Below, in pieces: positions 24,640 to 36,520 of a stretch of DNA of 64,000 bases (the stretch's first letter is position 1; every line of letters starts with the position of its first letter). The translations under genes and the position numbers were made by a program. The notes beneath the pieces are model-generated. The model did not search any database. It was not told the origin of the DNA and worked only from the letters and a program-made list of their open reading frames with translations. The DNA comes from Xenopus tropicalis (Eukaryota > Chordata > Amphibia > Anura > Pipidae): positions 73,689,764 to 73,753,763 of the forward strand of contig NC_030683.2 in NCBI RefSeq assembly GCF_000004195.4. The letters run 5' to 3'.

Positions 24640-25459
24640 TGGCTTTCACCCTAAATTTCCACTCGCATTTAAGGGGATCATCCCAAATTTCAACCAGTGT
24701 TTTTGGTCTCAAGCTGGAATAGACCTGTGGACGAGCATCTTGATTAACAATCAGCTACCCACATTTGAAACACTCCGAACCAAATGGCCTTTACCCACCA
24801 GGTCATTTTTCATCTACCTGCAACTTTCAAGTTTTCATAAAGCAAATCCTTACTGTAAACCTAAACAACTTTCCTCTACACAGCAAAAAATCACCTCCCT
24901 AACTATGGCAGGTGCACATATATCCCACTTCTACGCTGCAATCAATGATCATCCCTCCAAACCACCAGGAACACATATATACGCTTGGGAAAAAGACCTC
25001 AATTTATCAATAGATCCAATAGACTGGAATTCTGCTTTTACTCCGATCATGGCAACAACTTAATTAGCCAGACTATTAGAACCCAGCATTAAATTGATGT
25101 ATCACTGGTACTTAGTACCATCGAGACTGCATAAAATCTTCCCACAATCATCATCTAAGGAATGCTGGAGAGGATGCGGTCAAGATGGAACACATATTCA
25201 CATATGGTGGGACTGCCCTAAACTTGCCCCTTTTTGGACCCAAGTGTTTGAACTAATCAATAAAGTTTTGGAATGCCCAGTCCTCAAAACATCGTCTACT
25301 GCCCTTTTAAACCTGGATCTCGACCTTTTAAAATACTCTCAAAAACGACTGGTAGTACATTTCTTGGAAGTGGCTCAGCAATGGAAATCAGATTCAATCC
25401 CAGCTATTTTAGAATTGGTAAACTTTCTGGATCTAACTGAAAAGTTTGAATTTTTTTGA
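24640..25459 (+). pseudogene. L1 ORF2 C-terminal region with zinc knuckle
   Basis: This is the continuation of the L1 ORF2 after the hAT-like insert. FNQCFWSQAGIDLW and RSFFIYLQLSSFHKANPY match the region after the reverse transcriptase in L1 proteins. CWRGCGQDGTHIHIWWDC at about 25162-25215 is the conserved C-terminal CCHC-like knuckle (C-x3-C-x7-H-x4-C). A stop at about 25061 separates two open parts, 24617-25063 and 25094-25459. The end EKFEFF at 25457 is followed by the 3' untranslated part. Confidence 0.85.
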
Positions 25460-25837
25460 CGCCAGAAACAGAAATTCTTTGAGAAATCATCACAAAAAAT
25501 GGGCTTGTTGGAAAACCTTTTTTTTTTCTCATTATTCCCTCTCTTCCTTCTCTTCCTTCCTCCTTTCTTTCTCTCTCTCTAAGTGTACCTTAATTGGTGT
25601 AGGAATAATTTCTTCAACGTTTCAAGGCCTTGAGTTAATAGTTATGAAGATAATAACTTGTATAAAGGCTATAATTTTTCTGTTGTTTGTTAATTGTTTT
25701 GATATGGAAATAAAAATTGTCAATATAAAAAAAAAAGGAAATGTTCTTGAATTAGTTGTTATGCAATGCATTCATGCAGCTGTATTGTTTCTGAAGCTTT
25801 CTCACGTATGTAAGGGAGTTTTTGCTAAACCTCTTAA

Positions 25838-26258
25838 AGGAACAGTAACACCAAACAAATAAAAGCGTAAAAAGGTAATTACAGTATAATGTACTGTTGC
25901 CCTGTACTGGTACAATTGGTGTGTTTGCCTCAGATAGACTACTATAGATTATATAAACTAAGCTTCTGTTTAGCAATGGGGGCAGCCATTCAAAGGAGCA
26001 AAGGGTACTTAGCAGATAACAGATAAAGCCCCATTATAGTCTACAGGGCTTAAATGTTATCTGCTATGTAACCTGTGCCTTTTCTCCTTTTTACCAGCTT
26101 CAATGGCTGCCCCCATGGCTACATAGCAACTTATTTATATAAACTCTAGTAGTGTTACTGTAGCAAACACACAACTTTTACCAGTGCAGGGTAACAGTAC
26201 ATTTACATTATATTGTAATTACTTTAAAACACTTTCATTTTTCAGTGTTGCTGCTCCT
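25838..26258. mobile_element. TTAA-type palindromic MITE, 'AGGAACAGTAACACCAAA' family
   Basis: TTAA duplications lie at 25834-25837 and 26259-26262. The left end AGGAACAGTAACACCAAA and the right end, in complement AGGAGCAGCAACACTGAAA, are inverted. The interior is a long imperfect palindrome (GGGGCAGCCATT ... AATGGCTGCCCCC). A sister copy lies at 59414-59804 inside the Penelope element. TTAA specificity fits piggyBac or Kolobok transposases. Confidence 0.85.
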
Positions 26259-26285
26259 TTAAGTGATAGTCTGCACAAAGACCAT

Positions 26286-26470
26286 AGTGATGAGTGAATC
26301 TGTCCCGTTTCACTGACAAATACACAAAACTGATGAAAAATTCATGAAACAGGGATGACTTTTTTGACACAACCTCAAATTTTTCCTCACTCAGTGATTT
26401 TTTTTGTCGTGGAAAATTTTTGCACCAGGTTTGGAAAAAATGTTGCCAATGGCAACTTGTAAAGCACTGT
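26286..26470. repeat. 'TAGTGATGAGC' family copy
   Basis: TAGTGATGAGTGAATCTGTC and CCGTTTCACTGACAAATACA mark the left end; the body contains GTGGAAAATTTTTGCACCAG. The right end is lost. Confidence 0.65.
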
Positions 26471-29400
26471 AACATGTAAATTACTGATGCTACAGACATG
26501 ATACTGCCCATATAATCAGCTAACTTTTCAGTGGTTTCTTTTGTAAGGGCAAAAAAGGTCCCAGCAGAAGAAAGAGAAAGTGCAGAAGTGGCAGCTACAA
26601 GAGTGCATGGTTATGTGTGTGTATGGCTAAGATTTATTTGTGCTCCAGTCCTAAAAGGAAAAAATAACCTTGTTTTTAACATGAGCTCAGTTGGACATAT
26701 ACGAGAAAGGTGAGGAAACACTCAATTCCAAAAAGAAATAAAAATGTATTTTTTAAATAGATATACCTGCTTCCACAGAATGAAAGGAGAACATGACAGT
26801 CTATCTCTGTGCTCTTTGGGACCAATTTACCACCTCCATAAGGCTCACGATGTAATGCAACAACTCCCTCACCTTGTGACATTGTGAAGTCATGGATTCT
26901 GGCTTTTGAAGTCCCTCTGCTCTCTAAAGTGGGCTGTGCCCAGATTATCTGGAAAGTCCTAAATCCTAAGGGGATGGGGTGGAACTGAACCCAAGGTGCA
27001 CAGAGGCAGATTATTGTGGTTTCAATCCAGGAAACAGGCATGTGTGCATAAATAAAATACATATATATTTATTTCTGGAAGTCAAACTAATGTTTGTTCA
27101 CCTCTCTTACAGAAGCCCGACTGAATGAGTTTATTTTAAAAAAGGGGTTTATTTTGCTGCAACAGCCATATTTTCGTCTAAAGATTTTTTATAAAGGAGC
27201 TAAAGCTAAAGTTAAATAAGTTATGAAGTTTTAATAATGCTAACATACTTTCCAGAACTTGTGCAGCATTTTTGGAATTTCCAACTACACTATTGTTTTG
27301 GGGCATATTTCAGGTAACAGATGGAAGCTAAATGACTTGTCCTTGATTAAACAAAGACTGTCATCCTGAGTCTAATGATTGATGCCACCCTAAAAGCTCT
27401 ATGCTCAGCTTGCAATTGAATTCGGAGTAGATAACAAGTTGTTGCTGGTTGTTGATTGCCATAGCAGAATGTTTTCTTTTTGTAAAGGTCATTGTCAATG
27501 ATTAATTGTTTGCTGATCAGCTGGTCATTATGCTTCTGCTTCTAGATTACATACTGTCTGGACATTATTCACTATGAATGGTTTCAGTCTAATGGGGGGA
27601 TGGGACTCTTGTATTAATGCAAGCACAAAACTAAGTTCTTTTATGAATCTCCCAGCACTGTCTATAAAAAAGACACAGACAAAGACATGCACACCAGCAG
27701 CTACTGTTGCAGTCAACAGTGTTAGACAAAGATGGCCAGGAAGTCTAAAATAACAGGTTTTGCAGGAATGTAGTGTTATATCTGTAGAAAGACAGATGGA
27801 GGGATATCATTTTTAGAATGACTCCATACAGTTACTTGATATGATATTACCCCATAAACCTGAACACACTTGCCCTGTGAGGTAAAGATTTACTTAAAAT
27901 GTACATATTTTGCAGATACAATGTAAATGTATAAACTTCTTAAGAACCTCTAACTAATGGTATTTACTGGGACAGCTGCGATTCTTAACCTGCAAGTTTT
28001 TCAAACCGGGATCCACTGAGAAAATGGGGAGTGGCAGAGCAAACATTGCATTGATTATTTGGTGAAGTCTCCTAGCTGCAAAACCAGAGCAAAACAAGTG
28101 CGAGCAAATACAAGTCATTTGACAAGGAAAAAAGCCCCCCACTGCTTTCAATGGCATTCCTCTGCTATGATAAATCTGGTTTAGGTTTTGCATGCCTCAC
28201 TTTTGCATCTTGAACACTTTAGTAAATATACACCAGGGATCTCTGTATGAAAGTCTGCCAGGTATAACTTAGTTCCACTCATTTTACAAAAATGAGTTGC
28301 TTAATGAACATTAAATATTGTATAGAAGTCAAGTCAAAGAGACTATTTTCATTATTAATAGAAAGGGAAGGATTCAGCTCAAAAGTTAAACAGATAAGGA
28401 ATTCATTTCTTTTTAAATGATATATTAATGGGGCTGGGCAAATTAACATACTATGAATATTATTGGAGTTTTAATTCCAAAACATAATTAGCAATAATTA
28501 TTTACAGGAGCATATAGTATGGACTTTTGCACATTGTTTACTATCTCCTTAAAAAAGAGAACACAAATAATAACAGAATGTTTTCAAACTTCTTTCTTAT
28601 GGTTTATTTGTATTGTATATATATATAATATACTCATCTAGGAAGAACAACTGCTGTATATAAGTATAACATATTGGCACAATTATTTGTTTCTATACTT
28701 TTTAATTTGCTAATACAACAGTAGAAACACGACTATTTGCCCTACTATTTTTACACATCAGGAATGACACACAGATGTCTCACTAGTTGTACAAAGGATT
28801 TTAGCACACAACACTTTAACATTGAATCAGCTTGGACAAAGAACTAAAATGTTCTGAAAGCTTGCTATAATTATCATATTAGTTAACCAATAAAGTTATC
28901 TCCTTTACACAACTTTTTTGTTGAAGTCCCACGATTGCTTTTATAATACTTTAATTACCGAATTGTTTATCTGGCACCCAGATATTCTACTGGTATATTG
29001 GAGACTGAACTTTTTGGACAATGATTACATATATGTATGTGTGTAAAAAAACCTGTGCTATAATATGCCTTGCTATATCTTATAAAGAACCAAGACCTCA
29101 TACTTTTTTGATTATTATTTTGCCACATTTTTCCTTTAATACATTTGGGTTAAACTGGGTATTGCTTTATATGCAGCAAGTTTTGGTGAGAACTCTTAGT
29201 ACCTGGGTTTGTACTGTGCTTTAGCAACAGCTGGAAGGCTGCAAATAGGATATCCTTCAGTTGCCACTGCATCTGCTCTCAATACAAGACACACATATAA
29301 CACAGTTTTGTCAGGGTTACGCAGGAAGTACACAAATGCTTTTCTCTACAATACACTTCTAGTAAGAAACACAGATTTGACAACCATTGTAGTGTTGACT

Positions 29401-29728
29401 ATTGTAGTGTCATTCTACTTCAGATTTCTTTGCTTCCAATGGTATACAACAGCACTGGCAGCTACAACGGTTTTTCACTGGCTACAAAGTTGGGACAGAG
29501 TTTTATGCCTCCTCTCTATGGGATTATGATTTTAGGGTGCAGTTGAAGTTGTCAGGAATCACAGATTTTGCAGTCACTCAGTGTTTGGAATATAGTGACT
29601 GCTGCAATGAATAATATTGATTGGTGCTGAGCTTAAGTGATTAAGTATATTTATATAAAAAAAACAATATGAATAGTGATGGATAGAAAGATACATTGAT
29701 TAAGATATAGATATATAAATAGATGGAT
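26471..29728. other. Unique AT-rich DNA, no gene recognised
   Basis: Short open frames (for example 26676-27062 minus and 29209-29529 plus) show no known domain. The stretch 28300-28560 is AT-rich with several TAAT motifs and could be regulatory. Confidence 0.4.
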
Positions 29729-29770
29729 AGATGATAGATAGATAGATAGATAGATAGAGAGATAGATAGA
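29729..29770. repeat. (GATA)n microsatellite
   Basis: About nine GATA units with one GAGA interruption. It produces an artefactual SIYL-repeat frame on the minus strand. Confidence 0.92.
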
Positions 29771-29859
29771 CTGATTTTTATATATCTCTGTTGATTGAGA
29801 TATCAGTGAGAAAGATATTTTGATCAGCTGAGAGAGAAGCATTATCATTCAACTCAGTA

Positions 29860-30110
29860 CTAGTGATTTTTGCATTTTTTTCTTCTAAAATAAATAGAGA
29901 AAATGAAAAATAAAAACAAAATGACAAAATCGCTTATCTTATTTTAATCAGCATTGCTCAGGTTGACTTTTAATTATGCTAATATTCACCCAAACCGGAT
30001 TATTCATTTTGTGCATAATAAATTAATCAAAATCATGTTTATAAGCATAGTTTGAATCTGTTATCTGAAATAGAAGACAGCTAATTATGCACTTTGATCT
30101 TTCGCTGTCG
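29860..30110. promoter_or_regulatory. Possible enhancer: dense homeodomain/POU-like motifs
   Basis: The block contains TTGACTTTTAATTATGCTAA, GTGCATAATAAATTAATCA, CTAATTATGCAC, an ATGCTAAT octamer-like site and several more TAAT cores within 250 bp. No repeat signature overlaps it and it lies next to a possible exon. This is inference from motif density only. Confidence 0.3.
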
Positions 30111-30183
30111 CATGTTCATTGGCTCCCACTAATGACTGACCACAATCAGCAGAGGCTCACAAGTGGTTTTATCTTTCACTTAC

Positions 30184-30426
30184 CTCCTACCAGCTCTGAA
30201 AGCTTCTCTCCGTCACTGCTTCACCAGTCTAATGTTCCTCTCAGGCACCAGACACTTTTCTCATCGTTTCCTTCATAGTTAAGCCCCTCCGCTGTGGCTC
30301 TCTGCCCAGTGACTCTTGCTCAGCAGCCAAGAAAACTTTCTCTGAAGGGGGAAAAAAAACAGTATTGCTTTGAAACGAAGAGACGAAGGAAGGGAGCAGA
30401 AGGGATGGTTCTTGTCTTCGTTTGTT
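30184..30426 (-). other. Possible spliced, probably non-coding exon
   Basis: On the minus strand TCGTTTTCTTTTTGCAG, a strong polypyrimidine tract and acceptor, ends at 30427. GGAG followed by GTAAGTGA, a near-perfect donor, lies at 30183-30176. A second good acceptor, TTTTTTTCCCCCTTCAG, would start a shorter exon at 30341. The frame through it stops at about 30241, before the donor, so a coding internal exon is unlikely. A 5' untranslated or lncRNA exon would fit. The sequence shows no repeat family. No partner exon can be identified here. Confidence 0.3.
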
Positions 30427-30519
30427 CTGCAAAAAGAAAACGATTGCAGAAAAAAAAAAACACTTTTTTTATTTCCAAAATTGACAACACATGCCTGTTT
30501 TATGTCCTAAAGGCCTAGT

Positions 30520-33272
30520 AAATAGGCCATCCTAACTGAGGCCATTTCCATGGCAACAAGAATGCAGGAAATATCCAAGATAACAAGAATAGTGGTAAAA
30601 ACATATGTTTCAGATGGAAAGTCCCCCCCCCCCTTTTTCTGCAACTACTGATTACTTCTGAACACTGCACTTCTTGCAAACACCTTAAATCTGTTTAATA
30701 AAGTTCCCCAGTTCCAGTTCTAAGCAAAATTAAATGAACGTATATGACATTAGTTACTAATCCCTACATATGGCATTACAATTTTTTCAAGCTTTTAACA
30801 ATGAATGCATTTTTTTAAAGAAATATTGGATATCAGGTAATATCATTACATTCACATTGTACATTTCTGTGGAAACCATCAGGCTTATTGTTTATATAAA
30901 GCTGCTGCTGACATTTTGTAATATATTTTATCCTATACACCACCTGGGTAATAATACAAAGCCATTTAGGATTAGGGATTAGTGGAACAATAGAATGCCT
31001 GGAAAAAAAACAGAATTTACCTTCTGGAAACACCTGAGAAGTAGTAGACACCGTAATATGGTCCTCTTATAAAATATCCTTTAGGATGGGATATATATAT
31101 TTTAATGCAGCCCTGTGCAAAGAGTTTCAAGGGCTCTTATTTATTCACACACCTGTGACATGCTTAAGTGTTCATAAAAATAGATATAGTTACATTTTAC
31201 CTTTTTTGTTGAAATTGGTACTATGATTTAAGAAATATATATGTGTGTGTATGCTCTAAATTGGATAAGTGCAGTTGCCATACCAACCACACAGGAGTTT
31301 ACTTTAATTTTCTAACTTTTAGTATACTTGTGTTGTACTTCTGTTGTAGCACTACATTTGAATACATAAAAGTAGGATTAATTATGCCATATTCCTTTAC
31401 CCAGCCATCTATGCCCAGACAATGCAAGCAAAATCCCCCAATTTCCTGTAAGCCCAGCAGCTATTTTTGGAGTCTATGATTTGGGATTAATCTACAAAAA
31501 TTGGAGAGTTGGGAGGTATACTTATAGCTTTAGGCACAAGCGCAGGTCCATTTTTTTGCAGCATTGTATGACGCAAAGTTAATTTATTGCTATAAAGCAG
31601 CTCTACCAGCAGAATGTTCTCATCCTGGTTTGATCATCGAAAAATCTATAAAGATCCTGAAATCAGCGACAAACTCAGTAATATAGCTATAAATGGTTTA
31701 TATTCTGTAATGAAAAGTAGAAATATAATAAAATGCATATTACATTTAAAAATATAGACTAAATATGCATTGATTGCTTACTTCCACTATTGTGTGCCAA
31801 AATATTTTTATTAATGTGCAATGAAATTAAGAAAATAAGATATTTACTGCGACCACAATCTTCCAAGTTTGTAACACAAAATTCCAACAGGAACTTAGCA
31901 GCACTAATGTATTTCATGAATTAGTTCATTATATTAGCCCATTCTCTTATAATATATCTGTTTTGAATTCTTCAATGTAGGCGCCTAACCTGTGTTTAAC
32001 TGGGCAGCTGCCAACCTATGGTTAGTGATTGTCTGGCATTGGTGGTAAAAACTCCTAATACAAGACTTATCCTTTAAAGTGGCAGGTCCGCTGTAATTTC
32101 ATAGTATTACACAGTAGGGAAAAAAGGCTGAGTACTTTGGAACACATCAGTTACAGTAACGAAGATACAAGTAGCTGAAGAACTGAATCAGTGTTTGGGA
32201 AGCAGCATCCATGGCACCCATGACGTATAGTAGCCCAGGGTCAGTTCCAAACTGAGGCCATATCCTGCAATGTTAGTCACCTGACAGTGCCTGTATAAGC
32301 ATTAGTCAGGCAGCCATTGCTTTTAACCACTGCAGTTCTAGCTTTCAGGTGACATGACTCATGGGGGAGGCCACAGAGGCCCACCCCTGCCTTGCCTTAC
32401 CTTATATCCCTCTCAACCACTATGACAACCCTAGAGAGCGCTGAAATAAATCATGAAAGTGCTGAGGGACTGTGGAGCCAACAGGGGCTCAATTCCCTCC
32501 GGCATGTGAGGAGTTAACTAGCTATTGGGCGGGAAAGAAAAGACCCTGTAATCACCCCCTCCCCTTTTTGCCTGTCAGCTCTCTCACAGCAGCGCTCACC
32601 CTGCAACATGGAGCGGCATCTCCTTCCCCCCCCTCCCTGTTTAAGCGCATTTAGCTAGTGACCTATAGGCCTGCGATTTCGGTCAATTTACATGTTTTAT
32701 GTTTTCTTTTCAGGCTCTGTTACATAACAAATGAAAATAATGAAAAAAAAAATTGTTTTGAAGATTTATATATTTGTACATACTTGGTCTGTCACAGCAA
32801 ATGGCGTTTGATAGGCCATTTAATCTCTGGTGTTGTTTGATGGTTTCCACATGCCCACTGCGTTCGCAATGGCCGGCATTCGTTATAAACAGCTAAAAAG
32901 TTTGTTGTGATGTTTGGTAAAGTTTGAAATACATGGCAAGGACTATTTCTGATGTTGGATTCTTTAATAAAGCTGTGGCCGAACTCCACCCACAAACGGT
33001 GTCAGTGTGTCTTCTGGTGTCATATGGTTACATTGGGGCTTAAGGTTGGAAGGGAGGGAATAAGTCTCCGCAGTCACCCCCAACATTTTTTTACAATAAT
33101 ACAGACCACACCTTATTTTTTATGTTGTAAATGGGTGAAACATAATTAATAATTATTAATTAATAAGAATAAATAATTAATTGATAATGTTATTGAAACA
33201 ATAAATAACCATAACATTTTAATTTAGGGGATAACTATTTTACAAATAGTCCTAACAAATGAGCTGGGCACG
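30520..33272. other. Unique AT-rich DNA, no gene recognised
   Basis: No convincing open frame or element terminus is visible. A very AT-rich patch lies at 33140-33230. Confidence 0.4.
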
Positions 33273-33600
33273 GGCGACGCTACGTGTAGGGTAGCCTAGT
33301 GAGCCTAGCATACGGGACAGACTTAGGGGCTGATTTACTAAGACACGATTTCGAATCCGAATTGGAAAAATTCTGATTGGAAACGAACATTTTGCGACTT
33401 TTTCGTATTTTTTGCGATTTTTTCGGCGTCTTTATGATTTTTGCGTAAAAACTCGAGTTTTTCGGCGTCTTTACGATTTTTGCGTAAAAACGCGAGTTTT
33501 TCGGCGTCTTTACGAAAGTTGCGCAAAGTCACGATTTTTTCGTAGCGTTAACACTTGTGCGCAAAGTCGCGCCTTTTTCGTAGCGTTAAAACTTAAAAGG
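33273..33600 (+). repeat. First unit of a 328-bp tandem duplication
   Basis: The segment from the flank (CGCTACGTGTAGGGTAGCCT) through the left half of a CpG-rich MITE is repeated at once at 33601-33928 with an offset of 328 bp. By eye there are only about six differences. The duplicated MITE half starts with TTA at 33323 and stops just short of the palindrome centre. Confidence 0.9.
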
Positions 33601-33653
33601 CGCAACGCTACGTGTAGGGTAGCCTAGTGAGCCTAGCATACGGGACAGACTTA

Positions 33654-34159
33654 GGGGCTGATTTACTAAGACACGATTTCGAATCCGAATTGGAAAAATT
33701 CCGATTGGAAACGAACATTTTGCGACTTTTTCGTATTTTTTGCGATTTTTTCGGCGTCTTTATGATTTTTGCGTAAAAACGCGAGTTTTTCGGCGTCTTT
33801 ACGTTTTTTGCGTAAAAACGCGAGTTTTTCGGCGTCTTTACGAAAGTTGCGCAAAGTTGCGATTTTTTCGTAGCGTTAACACTTGTGCGCAAAGTCGCGC
33901 CTTTTTCATAGCGTTAAAACTTAAAAGGCGCGACGTTTCGCGCAAGTTTCAACGCTATGAAAAAATCGCGACTTTGCGCAACTTTCGTAAAGACGCCGAA
34001 AAACTCGCGTTTTTACGCAAAAATCGTAAAGATGCTGAAAAACTCACGTTTTTACGCAAAAATCGTAAATACGACGAAAAAATCGCAAAATTACCGATCA
34101 TTCCGAAAAAAACGCAATCGGACGCATTCGGCCCGTTCGTGGGTTAGTAAATGTGCCCC
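33654..34159. mobile_element. CpG-rich palindromic MITE (506 bp), TTA duplication
   Basis: It has the GGGGCTGATTTACTAAGAC and GTGGGTTAGTAAATGTGCCCC termini, with TTA at 33651-33653 and 34160-34162. It is the complete copy following the half-copy at 33326-33600. The internal decamer-like pattern (TTTTTCGGCGTCTTTACG) is repeated two or three times in each arm. Confidence 0.87.
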
Positions 34160-34162
34160 TTA

Positions 34163-34655
34163 GAGTAGGCGTCTCTTGATAGCCACAGTTAACGGTGGGG
34201 GTGGTGTTTTGTCGGGGGAATAAGAGCGGTTTGAATTGACATGGAAGCGTAATAGGCCGTGATTAGCGGTACTCAAGCCTCCCCTAGGTGTATATATATA
34301 TATAAGTATAAATATATCAAATTGGCTCCTGTGCGTCAGTCTCATCTAATCATGCTCTGAAATTGACCTAATGATTAAATAAGGATGCAAACAGATTAAC
34401 TCAGAGCGTTTTTGTGTTTTTAATATTGAACCCATGTCCTTAGTTGACATGGATTAATGAGTTGGGATCTCATTTTATAAGATTGTATATAGATTAACTA
34501 TTTAATATTTACTATTTATTTATTATTTTTAATGACAGATGAATTAAAAGTTAATTATTAATTATTCAGATCAAGCACAAAAAATTATTAAGTTTTTTGA
34601 TTATTGATTTAGGGTGGCAGACACCTTGTGCAATCTGATCCTGTGAACATATTAA
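34163..34655. other. AT-rich spacer between two MITEs
   Basis: It includes a short TA run near 34290. No gene is recognised. Confidence 0.4.
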
Positions 34656-35184
34656 GGGGCTGATTTACTAAGACACGAATTCGAATCCGAATTGGAAAAA
34701 TTCAGATTGGAAAACGAACATTTTGCGACTTTTTCGTATTTTTTGCGATTTTTTCGGCGCCTTTACGACTTTTCGGAAATTATCGCGACTTTTTCGTTAC
34801 CAATACGATTTGCGCGAAAAAACGCGAGTTTTTCGTAGCCATTACAACTTGCGCGAAAAAATGCGAGTTTTTCGTAGCCATTCCGAAAGTTGCGCAAAAT
34901 CTGGCGATTTTTTCGTAGCGTTAAAACTTGCGCGAAAAGTCGCGCCTTTTTCGTAGTGTTAAAACTTAAAGGGTAAAAATCGCGACTTTTCGCGCAAGTT
35001 TTAACGCTACGAAAAAATTGCCAGATTTTGCGAAACTTTCGGAATGGCTACGAAAAACTCGCGTTTTTTCGCAAAAAACGTATTGGTAACGAAAAAGTTG
35101 CGATAATTTCCGAAAAAATCACAAAATACCGATCATTACGAAAAAAACGCAATCGGACGCATTCGGCCCGTTCGTGGGTTAGTA
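34656..35184. mobile_element. CpG-rich palindromic MITE (529 bp)
   Basis: The left end is GGGGCTGATTTACTAAGACA and the right end GTGGGTTAGTAAATGTTCCCC. Flanks are TAA on the left and TTT on the right, so the duplication is lost or mutated. The arms share TTTTTCGTTACCAATACG and GCGCGAAAAAACGCGAG with the copy at 57306. Confidence 0.85.
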
Positions 35185-35824
35185 AATGTTCCCCTTTGTG
35201 TTGGAGTACTTAATCATAACAAATGATGTTACCATTCCAGACCCTAGCCTAATATTAGGCTTTCTTCAGTGCTTAATGTATTTCATTACCCATCAGCCAC
35301 AATATCCCCAATCAATGGTATTCTGACATCAGGGGACACCATGCTCAGGTTGGGCCAATACACATTATTTATCCAGCTATCCAGAACCAATTAAAATGAC
35401 AACCAGCATTCCACAGCCTCCCAGAACCACTGTCATACTGCATTACTAAAAAATCTTTTTTAATTAACTGTGAAACACGTCCATGAAGTTTCTCATTTAT
35501 GCAGGTCATGATGTGCAGTATCTACTAGAATTAAGTCTAAAGCAATTGGACTTTCTGATCCAGTTGCTTTAGACTTCATTCTACTGGGAACCACAGAACA
35601 CATATCAATAAAACCCTGAAATCCCATTATTGCCACACCCATACCTTCACCTCTAAATTATTTTGTATTTTGCAACTGATATTAGTACATTCAAAAGTAC
35701 ATTATATTTTGTACAAAACTTGCAGGCCAAAAAAAATGTTTAAATAAAAATACAAAAAATCTTTGATCTGTCATCAGTAATCTTTTGCCATATGGCTACT
35801 GAAATTCAAAATAGTCATGACAAT
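35185..35824. other. Unique sequence, nothing recognised
   Basis: No gene or repeat terminus. A TTGCTTTAGACTT motif near 35520-35575 occurs twice in inverted order with short spacing. Confidence 0.35.
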
Positions 35825-36520
35825 GTAGGGGATCAGAGAACTCTGTCCCCTGTTTCTCAGTCTGTGACATCATCCAGCCTAGCTACAGACTGGGGAGGAA
35901 CCTGATTGGCTGGATGCCCCAGTGCACGTCTGGGAAGAGGTGTGCTTAAGTTTGGAGCCAAAAATCAAGGGGCGGGCCCAGAGTTGATAAAGGGAGTCCC
36001 TATTGTTTTTGCCAGTTGTTGGAAGAGAGATCCAGAGTTAGCAGCCAGTACCAAGTGTTGTGAGTTCAGACTGAAAGGATTAGAGTTTGCTTGGTTGCCT
36101 GTGATTACAAAGTCCTCTGTGGAATCTCCGTGTGTGTCCCCTGGTGTGAACAGGTATTGCTCGTTTGCCTGCTACGTGGGAGCATCAACCTTTCCCTAGG
36201 GGAAGGTACTCTGGGACAGGTAGCGCTACCTGGGGGGAAGGGACTGAACTGATTTAATGGTTGGGGTCTATCCGGATCCAAGTTGGGACTGGGTGGAGGC
36301 ACTGCGCTAAAATCCCAGTTCCCAGTATCTTATAATTCAAAGAGAACGAAAATCTCCTGTACTAAAGCCTATATACAATCCAAATTAAGTGAGTGTGCCA
36401 AGAAAGGGTTACAACTATCTCATAATGAGAAACGTGTGCTCAACGTGATAAATACTTGGCACATCTATGAGTTACATGCCTTATATTAATGCAGGTAATA
36501 TATTCAATAAAACATTATGG
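35825..36520 (+). other. GC-richer unclassified block, possibly LTR-like
   Basis: It starts TGTAGGGGATCAGAGAACTC, contains a CCAAT-type ATTGGCTGG, a GATAAAGGG and later AATAAA at about 36505. It is richer in GC than its surroundings. Two overlapping open frames of 97 and 68 codons show no known domain. A retrotransposon LTR with leader, or a host transcribed region, would both fit; neither is shown. Confidence 0.25.

Larger units (their letters stand above)
21219..25735 (+). mobile_element. L1-clade LINE, 5'-truncated, with 13-bp TSD
   Basis: A single retrotransposon copy is bounded by the perfect duplication AGGAAATGTTCTT at 21206-21218 and 25736-25748. The 3' end is AAATAAAAATTGTCAATATA plus an A-run, as expected for target-primed reverse transcription. 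It carries ORF2 remnants (endonuclease, reverse transcriptase, C-terminal zinc knuckle). ORF1 is absent, so it was truncated just upstream of ORF2. The 5' junction carries a run of about 18 T. A hAT-like sequence interrupts ORF2 at about 24104-24634. Stops and frameshifts throughout make it dead. The perfect TSD suggests moderate rather than great age. Confidence 0.93.

Noticed and set aside
29651..29848. Minus-strand frame with repeated SIYL
   Set aside because: It is produced by the GATA microsatellite.
33412..34147. Arginine/phenylalanine-rich or lysine-rich frames as small proteins
   Set aside because: They are translations of the decamer-like pattern in the palindromic MITEs and recur on both strands of each copy.
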